DNA of 7,232 nucleotides from Paenibacillus sp. (GCA_029239545.1 JARBUQ010000230.1:1-7232), one strand, 5' to 3'. Counted from the stretch's first letter, positions 1 through 6,415 are shown. A program made the numbers and translations. Notes: generated by a model from the sequence alone, not told the origin.

Positions 1-546
1 GTTCTGCGACATCTGGGCGAGCATATCGGCTCTTGTCACCTGGGGAGGCACATACCAAGCAGGTGCGTGATATTGTCCATCCTGACAAATAATGGCCACT
101 CCATTCGGTTCATCCCACTGCACGATATAACCGAAGCTTTCTGCGATAAACCGCAGCGGTACGTAAGTCACACCATTGGAGACGACAGGTGCTGCATCCA
201 GCTTCATCTTCTGATTATTCACATCGGCCTCTGTTGTACCCGTCTTCAGTGAAATCAAACGTGTGCTGTTGCTGATCTTAAGGTTAACGCTTGAATCCTT
301 GTCGAGCAGCCAATCCACCTTGTAGCCCAACTTCTCAGCAACGGTGCGAATTGGAACAAGCATCGACCCGGTCTGGTCCATGTAGGGCCCCCCTTCCGGG
401 AAGGTAACGATGGAATCATTCACCTGCACCTTGACACCATATTCCGCCGGATAAGCTTTCGCATCCGTTGGCGATGCCAGAGACAGTGCGGCGGCAACTC
501 CTCCTATCGCACATGACCAAATAACCGTTTTAAAAAAACGTTTCAA
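1..546 (-). CDS. Exported stalk-domain protein (copper amine oxidase N-terminal-like domain), 3' end outside window
   Basis: The frame is open from a TTG at 546 to the left edge, giving 182 residues with the C-terminus missing. TTG is chosen because GGAGGG (555-560) lies 8 bases upstream and the protein then begins with a clear signal peptide: basic KRFFK, a hydrophobic stretch at about residues 8-24, and a likely signal peptidase I cleavage after A31 (DAKA). No lipobox is present. Residues about 38-153 match the copper-amine-oxidase-N-like stalk domain, with its paired signature LVPIRTVAEKLGYKVDW (63-79) and YVPLRFIAESFGYIVQW (128-144). In Paenibacillus and clostridia this domain is not catalytic and usually sits beside a wall-binding or enzymatic module. 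From about residue 159 (YHAPAWYVPPQ) a second region begins whose identity is off-window. A c-di-AMP riboswitch precedes the gene, so a wall-remodelling or hydrolase module downstream is a reasonable inference, but it is not seen. Confidence 0.88.
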   Translation of the reverse strand, partial: MKRFFKTVIWSCAIGGVAAALSLASPTDAKAYPAEYGVKVQVNDSIVTFPEGGPYMDQTGSMLVPIRTVAEKLGYKVDWLLDKDSSVNLKISNSTRLISLKTGTTEADVNNQKMKLDAAPVVSNGVTYVPLRFIAESFGYIVQWDEPNGVAIICQDGQYHAPAWYVPPQVTRADMLAQMSQN

Positions 547-564
547 ATATTATTCCCTCCTATA

Positions 565-790
565 GCCTCCGAGGTTAGTTGTCGGATTCGGGAAGAGAGT
601 TTCCCTAGCTTGCGCCCCTTTGCAGGCTTGCGAGCATTCACCCCACTTGCGCGCTGCATTTCATCCGGATTGGGATGGTTACAGCAATCGCATGGAAAAA
701 ACAACGGACTGGATCAAGGCTGATCGGTGGTCCATTCTTCTTTCATTGGTCCCCCGTACAAGTCGTTCGGCACGACCTGATTCGGCAATC
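565..790 (-). ncRNA. c-di-AMP riboswitch (ydaO/yuaA class) in the leader of the exported stalk-domain gene
   Basis: Read on the minus strand, the leader carries the conserved blocks of the ydaO-yuaA aptamer in the correct order: GCCGAATC at 779-786; a short hairpin GTCGT-GCCGA-ACGAC (about 762-776); CGGGGGACCAA at about 746-756; TGGGGTGAAT at 636-645; TAGGGAAACTC at about 597-607; and CCGAATCCG followed by ACAACTAACCTCG, ending near 571. The last block differs from the Bacillus subtilis ydaO block, as I recall it, at about two positions. The class binds cyclic di-AMP and usually lowers expression of wall hydrolases, potassium transport or osmolyte genes when ligand is high. About 100 bases between the GGGGGACC and GGGGTGAAT blocks form a long variable insert. 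The aptamer ends only a few bases before the Shine-Dalgarno of the gene, and no U-tract terminator lies between them. Class assignment is from sequence recognition; the regulatory direction is inferred. Confidence 0.9.
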
Positions 791-810
791 TTGGTTTTTA
801 CTACTTTGTT

Positions 811-839
811 AGGCTAGCATACGATACGTTCGATTTCAA
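811..839 (-). promoter_or_regulatory. Candidate sigma-A promoter for the riboswitch transcript
   Basis: On the minus strand TTGAAA (834-839) is followed after 17 bases by TAGCCT (811-816), preceded by TGC, which resembles an extended -10. Transcription would start near 804, just ahead of the aptamer's 5' end at about 790, and that spacing is the main support. The -10 matches the consensus at only three of six positions. No terminator is visible after the upstream CBM9-like gene, so readthrough could also supply transcript. Confidence 0.4.
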
Positions 840-860
840 CCACAAATCATCGAGATTCAG

Positions 861-1514
861 CTATTCAAACACAAATGTTCCAAAACGTTGCGGAATGTGG
901 AAACGAAGCTGTCCTGTTGGTGACCATGCCGTGTACTCGTCTTCCTGCTCGTCATTATTCGCGCTGCGATCAATGCGGTACAAATTCGTCTTCCATTCAT
1001 CACCCTTCTGAATCTCACGGCCATTTAATAAATCAGCCGCCGGAATGGCAATTTCATACACGACACGCCGATTAGGCAAATCTACATCTACCCAAGCAGT
1101 CAGCTCTTCACTGTCCCAAGCCGTATCGACATGAAGGGTGTTACCCGTAGCATCACTTAGATCGTTAACAATAGCGGCATCAAACAACACATTTGCAGGA
1201 CTGAATTCGAATTCAAAATACCGCGACAGCTCCCCGTCAGGAGACATGAATACTTCGACGACATCCTCATCATAGATAGGATCGTCCCGCTCTGTCATCG
1301 TGCTTAAAATATAGTCATCCTCGCAAACGAACCGATAATAGACTCCCCAATTATTCCAGGCAGCACGTACAACGGTGGCGAGCTTGGGCTTGTCCCCTGT
1401 AACGACTTCACGAAGCTCAACATCTTGCGCTGTATCCCATAGAGAAGGGGTAAGAGGCAGCGTCAGCTTGCCTTGCAGTGGCAGCTCATGGCATACATAC
1501 TTGAATTCACTCAT
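861..1514 (-). CDS. Carbohydrate-binding family 9-like protein, cytoplasmic
   Basis: 217 residues. An upstream in-frame ATG at 1538 exists, but the ATG at 1514 (MSEFKYVCHE) is preferred because AAAGGAG (1523-1529) sits 8 bases before it. The product looks like a single-domain CBM9-like beta-sandwich: W26 after the first strand, WNNWGVYYRF (53-62), RDDPIYDEDVVEVFM (76-90), YFEFEFSPANVLFD (99-112), NLYRIDR (177-183), AWSPTG (196-201) and FHIPQRFG (205-212). The D/N-rich loop RDDP...ED followed by VEVF and the 'YFEFEFSP' strand are typical of the family found in xylanases and in stand-alone bacterial proteins. No signal peptide, transmembrane segment or catalytic domain is seen, so it probably acts inside the cell and its ligand is unknown. 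It follows ilvE on the same strand, but a strong terminator separates them and a promoter-like sequence lies just upstream. Its stop codon is about 70 bases before the c-di-AMP aptamer. Confidence 0.88.
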   Translation of the reverse strand: MSEFKYVCHELPLQGKLTLPLTPSLWDTAQDVELREVVTGDKPKLATVVRAAWNNWGVYYRFVCEDDYILSTMTERDDPIYDEDVVEVFMSPDGELSRYFEFEFSPANVLFDAAIVNDLSDATGNTLHVDTAWDSEELTAWVDVDLPNRRVVYEIAIPAADLLNGREIQKGDEWKTNLYRIDRSANNDEQEDEYTAWSPTGQLRFHIPQRFGTFVFE

Positions 1515-1552
1515 TCGGACAGCTCCTTTTATGTACATATCATCGAAAAAAG

Positions 1553-1580
1553 CTTATCATGGATCATTCGGGAATGGCAA
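1553..1580 (-). promoter_or_regulatory. Candidate sigma-A promoter for the CBM9-like gene
   Basis: Minus strand: TTGCCA (1575-1580), 16-base spacer, GATAAG (1553-1558). The start would be near 1546, giving a leader of about 30 bases ahead of the ATG at 1514. It lies downstream of the ilvE terminator, as an independent transcription unit requires. The -10 is imperfect (four of six). Confidence 0.4.
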
Positions 1581-1649
1581 TATGAAAGCAGCCTACAAAG
1601 CGACCTTTGAAAGCTTTTCGCCTCCATCTTCTGCTTTTCTGTTCGACTC

Positions 1650-1686
1650 AAAAAAATCCCAGCCCTCTTCACAGGGGGACTGGGAT
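1650..1686 (-). terminator. Intrinsic terminator of ilvE
   Basis: Thirteen bases past the ilvE stop, the minus strand has ATCCCAG (1680-1686) paired with CTGGGAT (1656-1662). Inside is a second arm, CCCCCT against AGAGGG with one C-A mismatch, closing on a GTGA loop. The stem runs directly into a run of seven T (1650-1656). This is a textbook Rho-independent terminator and should isolate ilvE from the CBM9-like gene. Confidence 0.88.
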
Positions 1687-1698
1687 ACTTGAAACTGC

Positions 1699-2784
1699 TT
1701 ATACTTTGGCCGGAGCTCCAACTTGAACGGTCCATCCGAACGAGTCCTCTACAGTCCCATTCTGAATACCCGTAATTGTGTCGTATACGCGCTGTGCAAC
1801 AGGACCAATCTCACCGTTGTTGATCACAATCTTCTTATCCTCCCAGTTCAGCTCGCCGACTGGTGAGATAACAGCGGCCGTACCGGTTCCGAAGGCTTCC
1901 TCAAGCGTGCCATTCCGAGAAGCCTCATACAGCTCTTGAATCGATAGCTTGCGCTCAACAACCGGAATATTCCAGGTTTGCAGCAGCTCGATAACCGAAG
2001 CACGCGTAACGCCCTGCAGAATGCTGCCGTTCAACTCTGGTGTAACAACAACACCGTTGATTTTGAAAAACACGTTCATGCTGCCTACTTCTTCTATATA
2101 CTTCTTCTCCACGCCGTCCAGCCACAATACTTGTGCATAGCCGCCTTCTTTGGCCTCTTCCTGGGCTTTGATACTGGATGCATAGTTGCCTGCTGTCTTG
2201 GCATTGCCAGTGCCGCCGCGTACCGCACGCACATAGTTGCTCTCCACATTGATCTTGACGGGCTTGATGCCTTCCGAGTAATAAGCGCCAACCGGCGATA
2301 GAATGACCATCAGCATATAACGGTAAGAAGCACGAACTCCCAGACAAGGCTCAGTGGCAAAAATAAACGGACGAATATATAAAGAGGTACCCGGCAGATC
2401 CGGCACCCAATCCTGCTCCAGATGAACCAATTCTTTAATCGCATGAATAATGAATTCGCCATCAATAGGAGGAATACTCAAACGTTCGTTGGAGCGGTTA
2501 AGTCTCTCCATGTTCTGGTCAGGACGGAATAACAGAATCTGGTTGTCTTCGGTGCGAAATGCTTTTAATCCTTCAAAAACAGCTTGTCCATAGTGAAATA
2601 CCATAGCCGCAGGATCGAGTTCAATAGGACCGTAAGGCACGATTCTGGCGTCATGCCAGCCTTGACCCTCCGTATAATCGAGGATAAACATATGATCGGT
2701 GTAGATTTGTCCGAACCCTAGCTTGCTTGGATCTGGCTTGGCACGGAGCTGCTGGCTTTGTTGCACTTTAAGCTGAGTAGGCAT
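1699..2784 (-). CDS. ilvE: Branched-chain-amino-acid aminotransferase
   Basis: 361 residues, the length of the long-form (eukaryote-like, YbgE/YwaA-type) bacterial enzymes, so the gene appears complete. It is a PLP fold-type IV transaminase exchanging amino groups between leucine, isoleucine or valine and 2-oxoglutarate, the last step of their synthesis and the first of their breakdown; cytoplasmic. Visible motifs: FHYGQAVFEGLKAFR (73-87); the Schiff-base lysine K196 in GGTGNAKTAGNYA (190-202); EEVGSMNVFF (231-240), which holds the glutamate that binds the PLP ring nitrogen; GSILQGVTR (263-271); and FGTGTAAVISPV (298-309). The redox CXXC of the mammalian mitochondrial enzyme is absent. The ATG at 2784 has GGGAG (2794-2798) 9 bases upstream. 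The gene is monocistronic: a promoter-like TATAAT lies upstream and a strong terminator follows. The short leader has no T-box. Confidence 0.95.
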   Translation of the reverse strand: MPTQLKVQQSQQLRAKPDPSKLGFGQIYTDHMFILDYTEGQGWHDARIVPYGPIELDPAAMVFHYGQAVFEGLKAFRTEDNQILLFRPDQNMERLNRSNERLSIPPIDGEFIIHAIKELVHLEQDWVPDLPGTSLYIRPFIFATEPCLGVRASYRYMLMVILSPVGAYYSEGIKPVKINVESNYVRAVRGGTGNAKTAGNYASSIKAQEEAKEGGYAQVLWLDGVEKKYIEEVGSMNVFFKINGVVVTPELNGSILQGVTRASVIELLQTWNIPVVERKLSIQELYEASRNGTLEEAFGTGTAAVISPVGELNWEDKKIVINNGEIGPVAQRVYDTITGIQNGTVEDSFGWTVQVGAPAKV

Positions 2785-2829
2785 CGTATCAGTCTCCCTA
2801 TTCTAATAGTACTATAACCAACTTACCTC

Positions 2830-2858
2830 ATTATAAGGCCAATGTAAAATTACAATAT
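2830..2858 (-). promoter_or_regulatory. Candidate ilvE promoter
   Basis: A perfect TATAAT lies on the minus strand at 2830-2835, about 45 bases before the ilvE ATG. The -35 is weak: ATATTG at 17 bases, or TATTGT at 16. The predicted leader is about 40 bases, too short for a T-box or an attenuator. The -35 overlaps an inverted repeat at 2843-2854. Confidence 0.5.
2843..2854. repeat. Inverted repeat TGTAA-AA-TTACA over the ilvE -35 region
   Basis: A perfect 5+2+5 palindrome. Its position across the -35 of the ilvE promoter suggests a repressor operator. The spacing is too short for the TnrA/GlnR box (TGTNA-N7-TNACA), and it is not a good match to the CodY consensus, so the regulator is not identified. 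Confidence 0.4.
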
Positions 2859-3024
2859 CGATTCATTCCGATAAATGAGATTTATGGCTTATAAGCTTGC
2901 TTCTAGCCTAGATTATAAGGGGGCACTATCCCCGCGTCAATAATGATCCGGCAGGAATCTATAGTTGCCTAATAGTTGGCAATCTGCACGCTCTCGCTTA
3001 TACTTAAGCCTGAGTCCATCGTCC

Positions 3025-3054
3025 TGATTCCAAGCTCAGCAAAACGGCTATACT
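3025..3054 (+). promoter_or_regulatory. Candidate cls promoter
   Basis: TATACT (3049-3054) is a good -10, 33 bases before the cls ATG. The -35 is poorly defined (TGATTC at 18 bases). A TATAAT at 3062-3067 is nearer consensus, but it would start transcription inside the ribosome binding site. Confidence 0.3.
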
Positions 3055-3087
3055 CTCTATATATAATTGATTTCGGGGTGTCCATTC

Positions 3088-4542
3088 ATGATGATTTTAC
3101 AGCAAGGCATTTCGACTTATATTCTTGCTATCAATATTCTTCTCGCCCTGGCCGTTGTGTTCCTGGAACGGAGGAATGTTGCAGCAACCTGGTCATGGCT
3201 CATGGTGCTCCTCTTCATCCCTATTGTGGGGTTCATCCTGTATGTCATTCTTGGTCAAAATCTAAGCCGCAGAAAGCTCTACAAGTGGAACCAGAGAGAA
3301 TATGAAATGATTCGTACGCTAACTCAAGCTCAAGCCAGACGCATTCAAGATGGACGGATGGACTTCAGAGATCCTCAGATGCAGCTTTACAAAGATACGA
3401 TTTATATGAATGTAACAGCCAACCGCGCTCTGTTGACACAAAACAACGAAGTTGAGATTTTTACAGAAGGCAACAGCAAGTTCGCCTCTCTGCTCCAAAG
3501 CATCGATGCCGCCGAGCATCACATTCATCTGCAAACTTATATTATTCAGAAGGACGAGCTGGGGCGTCAGGTGATCGAAGCACTTACCCGTAAAGCGAAG
3601 CAAGGTGTAGCTGTTCGCATTTTGTACGATGATATTGGCTCGCGAACGTTGAATGATCGGTTCTTCAGAGAGTTCACCGCAGCTGGCGGTTTATTTGCGG
3701 CGTTTTTTCCATCGAGAATTCCTTACTTCAATCTGCGGGTCAACTACCGGAATCATCGCAAAATCGTAATTATAGACGGGAAAATCGGCTATATCGGCGG
3801 GTTTAACATCGGCAATGAGTACGTGGGACGCAGCAAGCGATTCGGTTTTTGGAGAGATACCCATCTTCGGGTTACCGGAAGCAGCGTTCATTCGATGCAA
3901 GGTCTTTTCCTGCGGGATTGGAATCTGGCTACTTCGACTACAATTGATTATGACCTGTTTTATTTTCCGGCGATTGAGGACATGGGTCAAGGCCAAGTTC
4001 CGATGCAGATCATTGCAAGCGGACCGAACCAGAAGTGGAGCCATATCGAGAACACCTATCTGAAAATGATTCATACCGCCAAACACAGCATATATTTGCA
4101 AACCCCTTATTTCATACCCGATGAAAGCCTTCAGAATGCCCTGCGAATTGCCGCGCTATCTGGAATTGATGTGAAGGTTATGATTCCTTTCGATTCTGAT
4201 CATATGTTCGTCCGCTGGGCATCCTTGTATTATGTGGGCGAGCTGCTGCAAGCCGGAGTGAAATGTTATTTGTACAAAAAGGGCTTCCTTCATTCCAAAA
4301 CGATCGTAGTTGATGGAATGATCTCCACCGTCGGAACAGCCAACTTCGATCTGCGCAGTCTGAAGCTGAATTTCGAGGTTAACGCCCTAATTTATCATGC
4401 GGAAACGTCACAGCACCTACAGCAAATTTTTCTGCAGGACATTGAGGATTCTCAAGAGCTCACGAAGCTGGAGTATGACAATCGATCTTTGTGGCATCGT
4501 CTGATGGAGTCAATCTCCAATTTGCTTTCTCCTATTCTGTAG
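3088..4542 (+). CDS. cls: Cardiolipin synthase
   Basis: 484 residues from the ATG at 3088, the usual length for Bacillus-type ClsA-like enzymes. The frame extends upstream to a TTG at 3067, but 3088 is preferred: GGGGTG (3075-3080) lies 7 bases before it and the N-terminus then starts at the membrane anchor. Two transmembrane segments (about 8-27 and 35-55) with little between them are followed by a cytoplasm-facing catalytic region of the phospholipase D superfamily. Two HKD motifs are intact: H223-x-K225-x4-D230 (NHRKIVIIDG) and H402-x-K404-x4-D409 (LHSKTIVVDG), each followed by the family's G-G-x-N or G-T-A-N-x-D signature (GGFN at 237-240; GTANFDLRS at 416-424). The enzyme joins two phosphatidylglycerols into cardiolipin and glycerol at the inner membrane face. 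It is transcribed away from ilvE, with only a weak terminator after it. Confidence 0.96.
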   Translation: MMILQQGISTYILAINILLALAVVFLERRNVAATWSWLMVLLFIPIVGFILYVILGQNLSRRKLYKWNQREYEMIRTLTQAQARRIQDGRMDFRDPQMQLYKDTIYMNVTANRALLTQNNEVEIFTEGNSKFASLLQSIDAAEHHIHLQTYIIQKDELGRQVIEALTRKAKQGVAVRILYDDIGSRTLNDRFFREFTAAGGLFAAFFPSRIPYFNLRVNYRNHRKIVIIDGKIGYIGGFNIGNEYVGRSKRFGFWRDTHLRVTGSSVHSMQGLFLRDWNLATSTTIDYDLFYFPAIEDMGQGQVPMQIIASGPNQKWSHIENTYLKMIHTAKHSIYLQTPYFIPDESLQNALRIAALSGIDVKVMIPFDSDHMFVRWASLYYVGELLQAGVKCYLYKKGFLHSKTIVVDGMISTVGTANFDLRSLKLNFEVNALIYHAETSQHLQQIFLQDIEDSQELTKLEYDNRSLWHRLMESISNLLSPIL

Positions 4543-4576
4543 CAGATCCCCCTTACTATTCACCGTTTCATTCATC

Positions 4577-4605
4577 CCGTTAATCTTCAGAATAGCGGCG
4601 TTTTT
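4577..4605 (+). terminator. Weak candidate terminator after cls
   Basis: CCGTTA (4577-4582) can pair with TAGCGG (4593-4598), including one G-U pair, around a 10-base loop, followed by CG and five T (4601-4605). The stem is short and the loop large, so termination may be partial and cls transcripts could continue into the acyltransferase fusion gene. Confidence 0.3.
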
Positions 4606-4632
4606 GACAAGGAACGCTTGCTATTCTTACAT
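4604..4632 (+). promoter_or_regulatory. Candidate promoter for the acyltransferase fusion gene
   Basis: A perfect TTGACA (4604-4609) is followed after 17 bases by TTACAT (4627-4632), a poor -10. An alternative is TACACT at 4655-4660 with a preceding TGG (extended -10) but no clear -35. Either would start transcription upstream of the ATG at 4712. The TTG inside TTGACA could be read as an in-frame start codon; a -35 role is more likely. Confidence 0.35.
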
Positions 4633-4711
4633 GTTATTTCAGACCATACGGTGGTACACTACTCTTAAAATAACCAATAACAAATGGTTTTGGAGAGGCT
4701 GGTGTCGATCG

Positions 4712-6415
4712 ATGGATGCGAAATTACGTGATGTGGACTACAAACCCTGGATAAGAAACGATCAAGAGCAGCAGGAAGAACAAGCTCGGATTCAACAGCA
4801 TCTAACAGATACGTGCAAAGCGGTGTTTGGTGCAAATTGTTTCGTATCCCCCTCGGCTGCGGTTTTCCCTGATCAGCTTCAGATGGGCGATCGCAGCTAT
4901 ATTGCTGCAGGCGCTGTCGTACGCGATAAATCCATTATTATGGGGGCGGACTGCACCATTAATTCCTACGCGGTGGTGACCGGCAATATCGTGATGGGAG
5001 ATGGAGTGAGGATTGCTTCGCATGCAAGCATTTATGGATTTAATCACGGTTATGAGTCCACGGACAAACCTATATTCCATCAGCCCATCGTATCCAAAGG
5101 AATAGAGATCGGAGACGATGTGTGGGTGGGGGCGAATGCCGTTATTGTGGACGGCGTTAAGATTGGCGCACATAGTATTATTGCGGCTGGCGCAATCGTG
5201 ACCAGAGACGTGCCTCCTTATAGTATCGCTGGCGGCAATCCGGCGAAGGTCATTCGCAATCGTTTGGAGGACGCACGCCGCCCTGCTGCCTCAGCGTCCG
5301 ATAATAGCATAGCTGCGGGTGCGGAGGAGCAATCTGCCCGAGACACTGCTCTGGCTGGCCGACTGCAAGCTTTCGGACAGCATGTGAAGGAGCAGTTGAC
5401 TGAGGTGCTTGGTTTTTATCTGGTCCCTGCCGAGGGCGGGGAGCCCTACTATATCGACAAGCCGGGTCACAGACGTACCGTGAGGGCGTATTGCGATGCA
5501 ACGGAGATCGCTGGAATGTTCGGACAGCTGCCGCCAGGCTTCACTCGCGATCAGATGATCGCTCGGCTGCGAAGCTATCAGGATCCTCGCACAGGCTTGG
5601 TGCCGGATCCTTGGGATATTCCTGATCCTGAGAGCGATGATCCGGCCTTTCTCCCGAATACTTTGTCCGGCTATCATTTGCTGGCAGTTGGGTACGCGCT
5701 TGAAGTGCTGGGAACACATCTAGAGCATCCTGTACATGTGATTGAACGGAAGACAACCGAGGGCCTGTACCGCAATCTCGATGAGCTGCCCTGGGTGAAC
5801 AATTCATGGGGGGCCGGCAACTGGATCGACAGCTACGCGACAGGCCTCTATATCAATGCCAGACATTTCGCTTCAACGAAACGTCCCGACGACCTATTCG
5901 GCTGGCTTCATACTCATGCAGACCGCACATCTGGCTTATGGGGACGACCCACTGCGCAGGATGGCTGGATGCAGCCTGTGAACGGTTTCTACAGATTAAC
6001 ACGCTCGACCTATGCGCAATTCGGCTTGCCGCTGCCCTATGTTAACACCACGATCGACACCGTGCTTGCTCATTCGAAGAACAGTCAATTTTTCCGTGAT
6101 GATCGCGGTAATGCTTGCAACGTGTTGGATGTTATTCATCCACTTTGGTTATGCATGAGACAAAGCGATTACCGCAGAGCTGACATCGTCGCTTGGTCGC
6201 TTGAGCAGATTGAGCGTGTGCTGGGACGCTGGCAGGAGGGTCGCGGCTTCAGCTTCGAGCTTGAGACGCTGCATCCCGCCGGGCTGCAAGGCACCGAGAT
6301 GTGGCTCAGCGTCCTCTACTTGCTGGCTGACGCCTGCGGTCTGAGCGCAGCGTTAGGCTACAGGCCTCAGGGCGTCCACCGCCTCGAGCCCGCTTGGCAC
6401 TTCTCTACCGTGTAA
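4712..6415 (+). CDS. Left-handed beta-helix acyltransferase fused to an unrecognised C-terminal domain
   Basis: 567 residues from the ATG at 4712. The frame extends to a TTG at 4604, but that stretch has no start-like features, whereas GGAGAGG (4692-4698) and GGTG (4701-4704) precede 4712. Residues about 40-182 form a hexapeptide-repeat domain of the maltose/galactoside acetyltransferase type: repeated I-G-D/V-x-I-G steps, a loop with the likely catalytic H112 (FNHGYESTDKP), IGDDVWVGANAVIVDGVKIG (133-152), and the end signature GGNPAKVIR (174-182). It should move an acetyl or similar group from CoA to a sugar hydroxyl. An Ala/Ser/Glu-rich linker (about 185-218) leads to a 350-residue domain I do not recognise. 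This region is Trp-rich (W301, W361, W366, W371, W398, W410, W419) and seems to be built of about six helix-loop-helix units, with DPRTGL (291-296) and DRTSGLWG (404-411) at equivalent places. No signal peptide or membrane segment is seen. Fold and substrate of the second domain are inference. Confidence 0.85.
   Translation: MDAKLRDVDYKPWIRNDQEQQEEQARIQQHLTDTCKAVFGANCFVSPSAAVFPDQLQMGDRSYIAAGAVVRDKSIIMGADCTINSYAVVTGNIVMGDGVRIASHASIYGFNHGYESTDKPIFHQPIVSKGIEIGDDVWVGANAVIVDGVKIGAHSIIAAGAIVTRDVPPYSIAGGNPAKVIRNRLEDARRPAASASDNSIAAGAEEQSARDTALAGRLQAFGQHVKEQLTEVLGFYLVPAEGGEPYYIDKPGHRRTVRAYCDATEIAGMFGQLPPGFTRDQMIARLRSYQDPRTGLVPDPWDIPDPESDDPAFLPNTLSGYHLLAVGYALEVLGTHLEHPVHVIERKTTEGLYRNLDELPWVNNSWGAGNWIDSYATGLYINARHFASTKRPDDLFGWLHTHADRTSGLWGRPTAQDGWMQPVNGFYRLTRSTYAQFGLPLPYVNTTIDTVLAHSKNSQFFRDDRGNACNVLDVIHPLWLCMRQSDYRRADIVAWSLEQIERVLGRWQEGRGFSFELETLHPAGLQGTEMWLSVLYLLADACGLSAALGYRPQGVHRLEPAWHFSTV

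Larger units (their letters stand above)
2785..3087. other. Divergent ilvE-cls intergenic region with short palindromes
   Basis: This 303-base AT-rich region holds no supportable gene. Besides the ilvE promoter and its palindrome it contains ATAAAT-GAG-ATTTAT (2871-2885), the perfect palindrome GCTTATAAGC (2887-2896), a GGGG/CCCC hairpin (2919-2933) and TTGCC/GGCAA around an 8-base loop (2965-2982). TTATAAG occurs three times (2831, near 2890, near 2913). None of the hairpins is followed by a T-run on either strand. The cls promoter lies at its right end. Confidence 0.6.

Noticed and set aside
620..817. Plus-strand open frame of 65 codons
   Set aside because: It is the complement of the c-di-AMP riboswitch; its sequence is explained by conserved RNA blocks on the minus strand and it has no convincing ribosome binding site or domain.
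1515..1538. Upstream ATG extending the CBM9-like protein by eight residues
   Set aside because: The ribosome binding site AAAGGAG lies between this ATG and the one at 1514, at ideal distance from the latter.
1529..1735. Minus-strand 68-codon frame across the ilvE terminator
   Set aside because: It overlaps the end of ilvE and runs through the terminator hairpin and the next promoter; composition is not protein-like.
2785..2823. T-box or leucine attenuator in front of ilvE
   Set aside because: The predicted leader is only about 40 bases, with no T-box core, no specifier stem and no terminator.
2919..2982. Two hairpins upstream of cls as attenuator or terminator
   Set aside because: Neither is followed by a T-run on either strand, and both lie upstream of the likely cls promoter.
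3067..3087. TTG start for cardiolipin synthase
   Set aside because: No ribosome binding site lies before it, and the ATG at 3088 has GGGGTG at 7 bases and starts at the membrane anchor.
4604..4711. TTG start adding 36 residues to the acyltransferase fusion
   Set aside because: The TTG belongs to a perfect TTGACA -35 box, no Shine-Dalgarno precedes it, and the added residues do not look like part of the hexapeptide domain.
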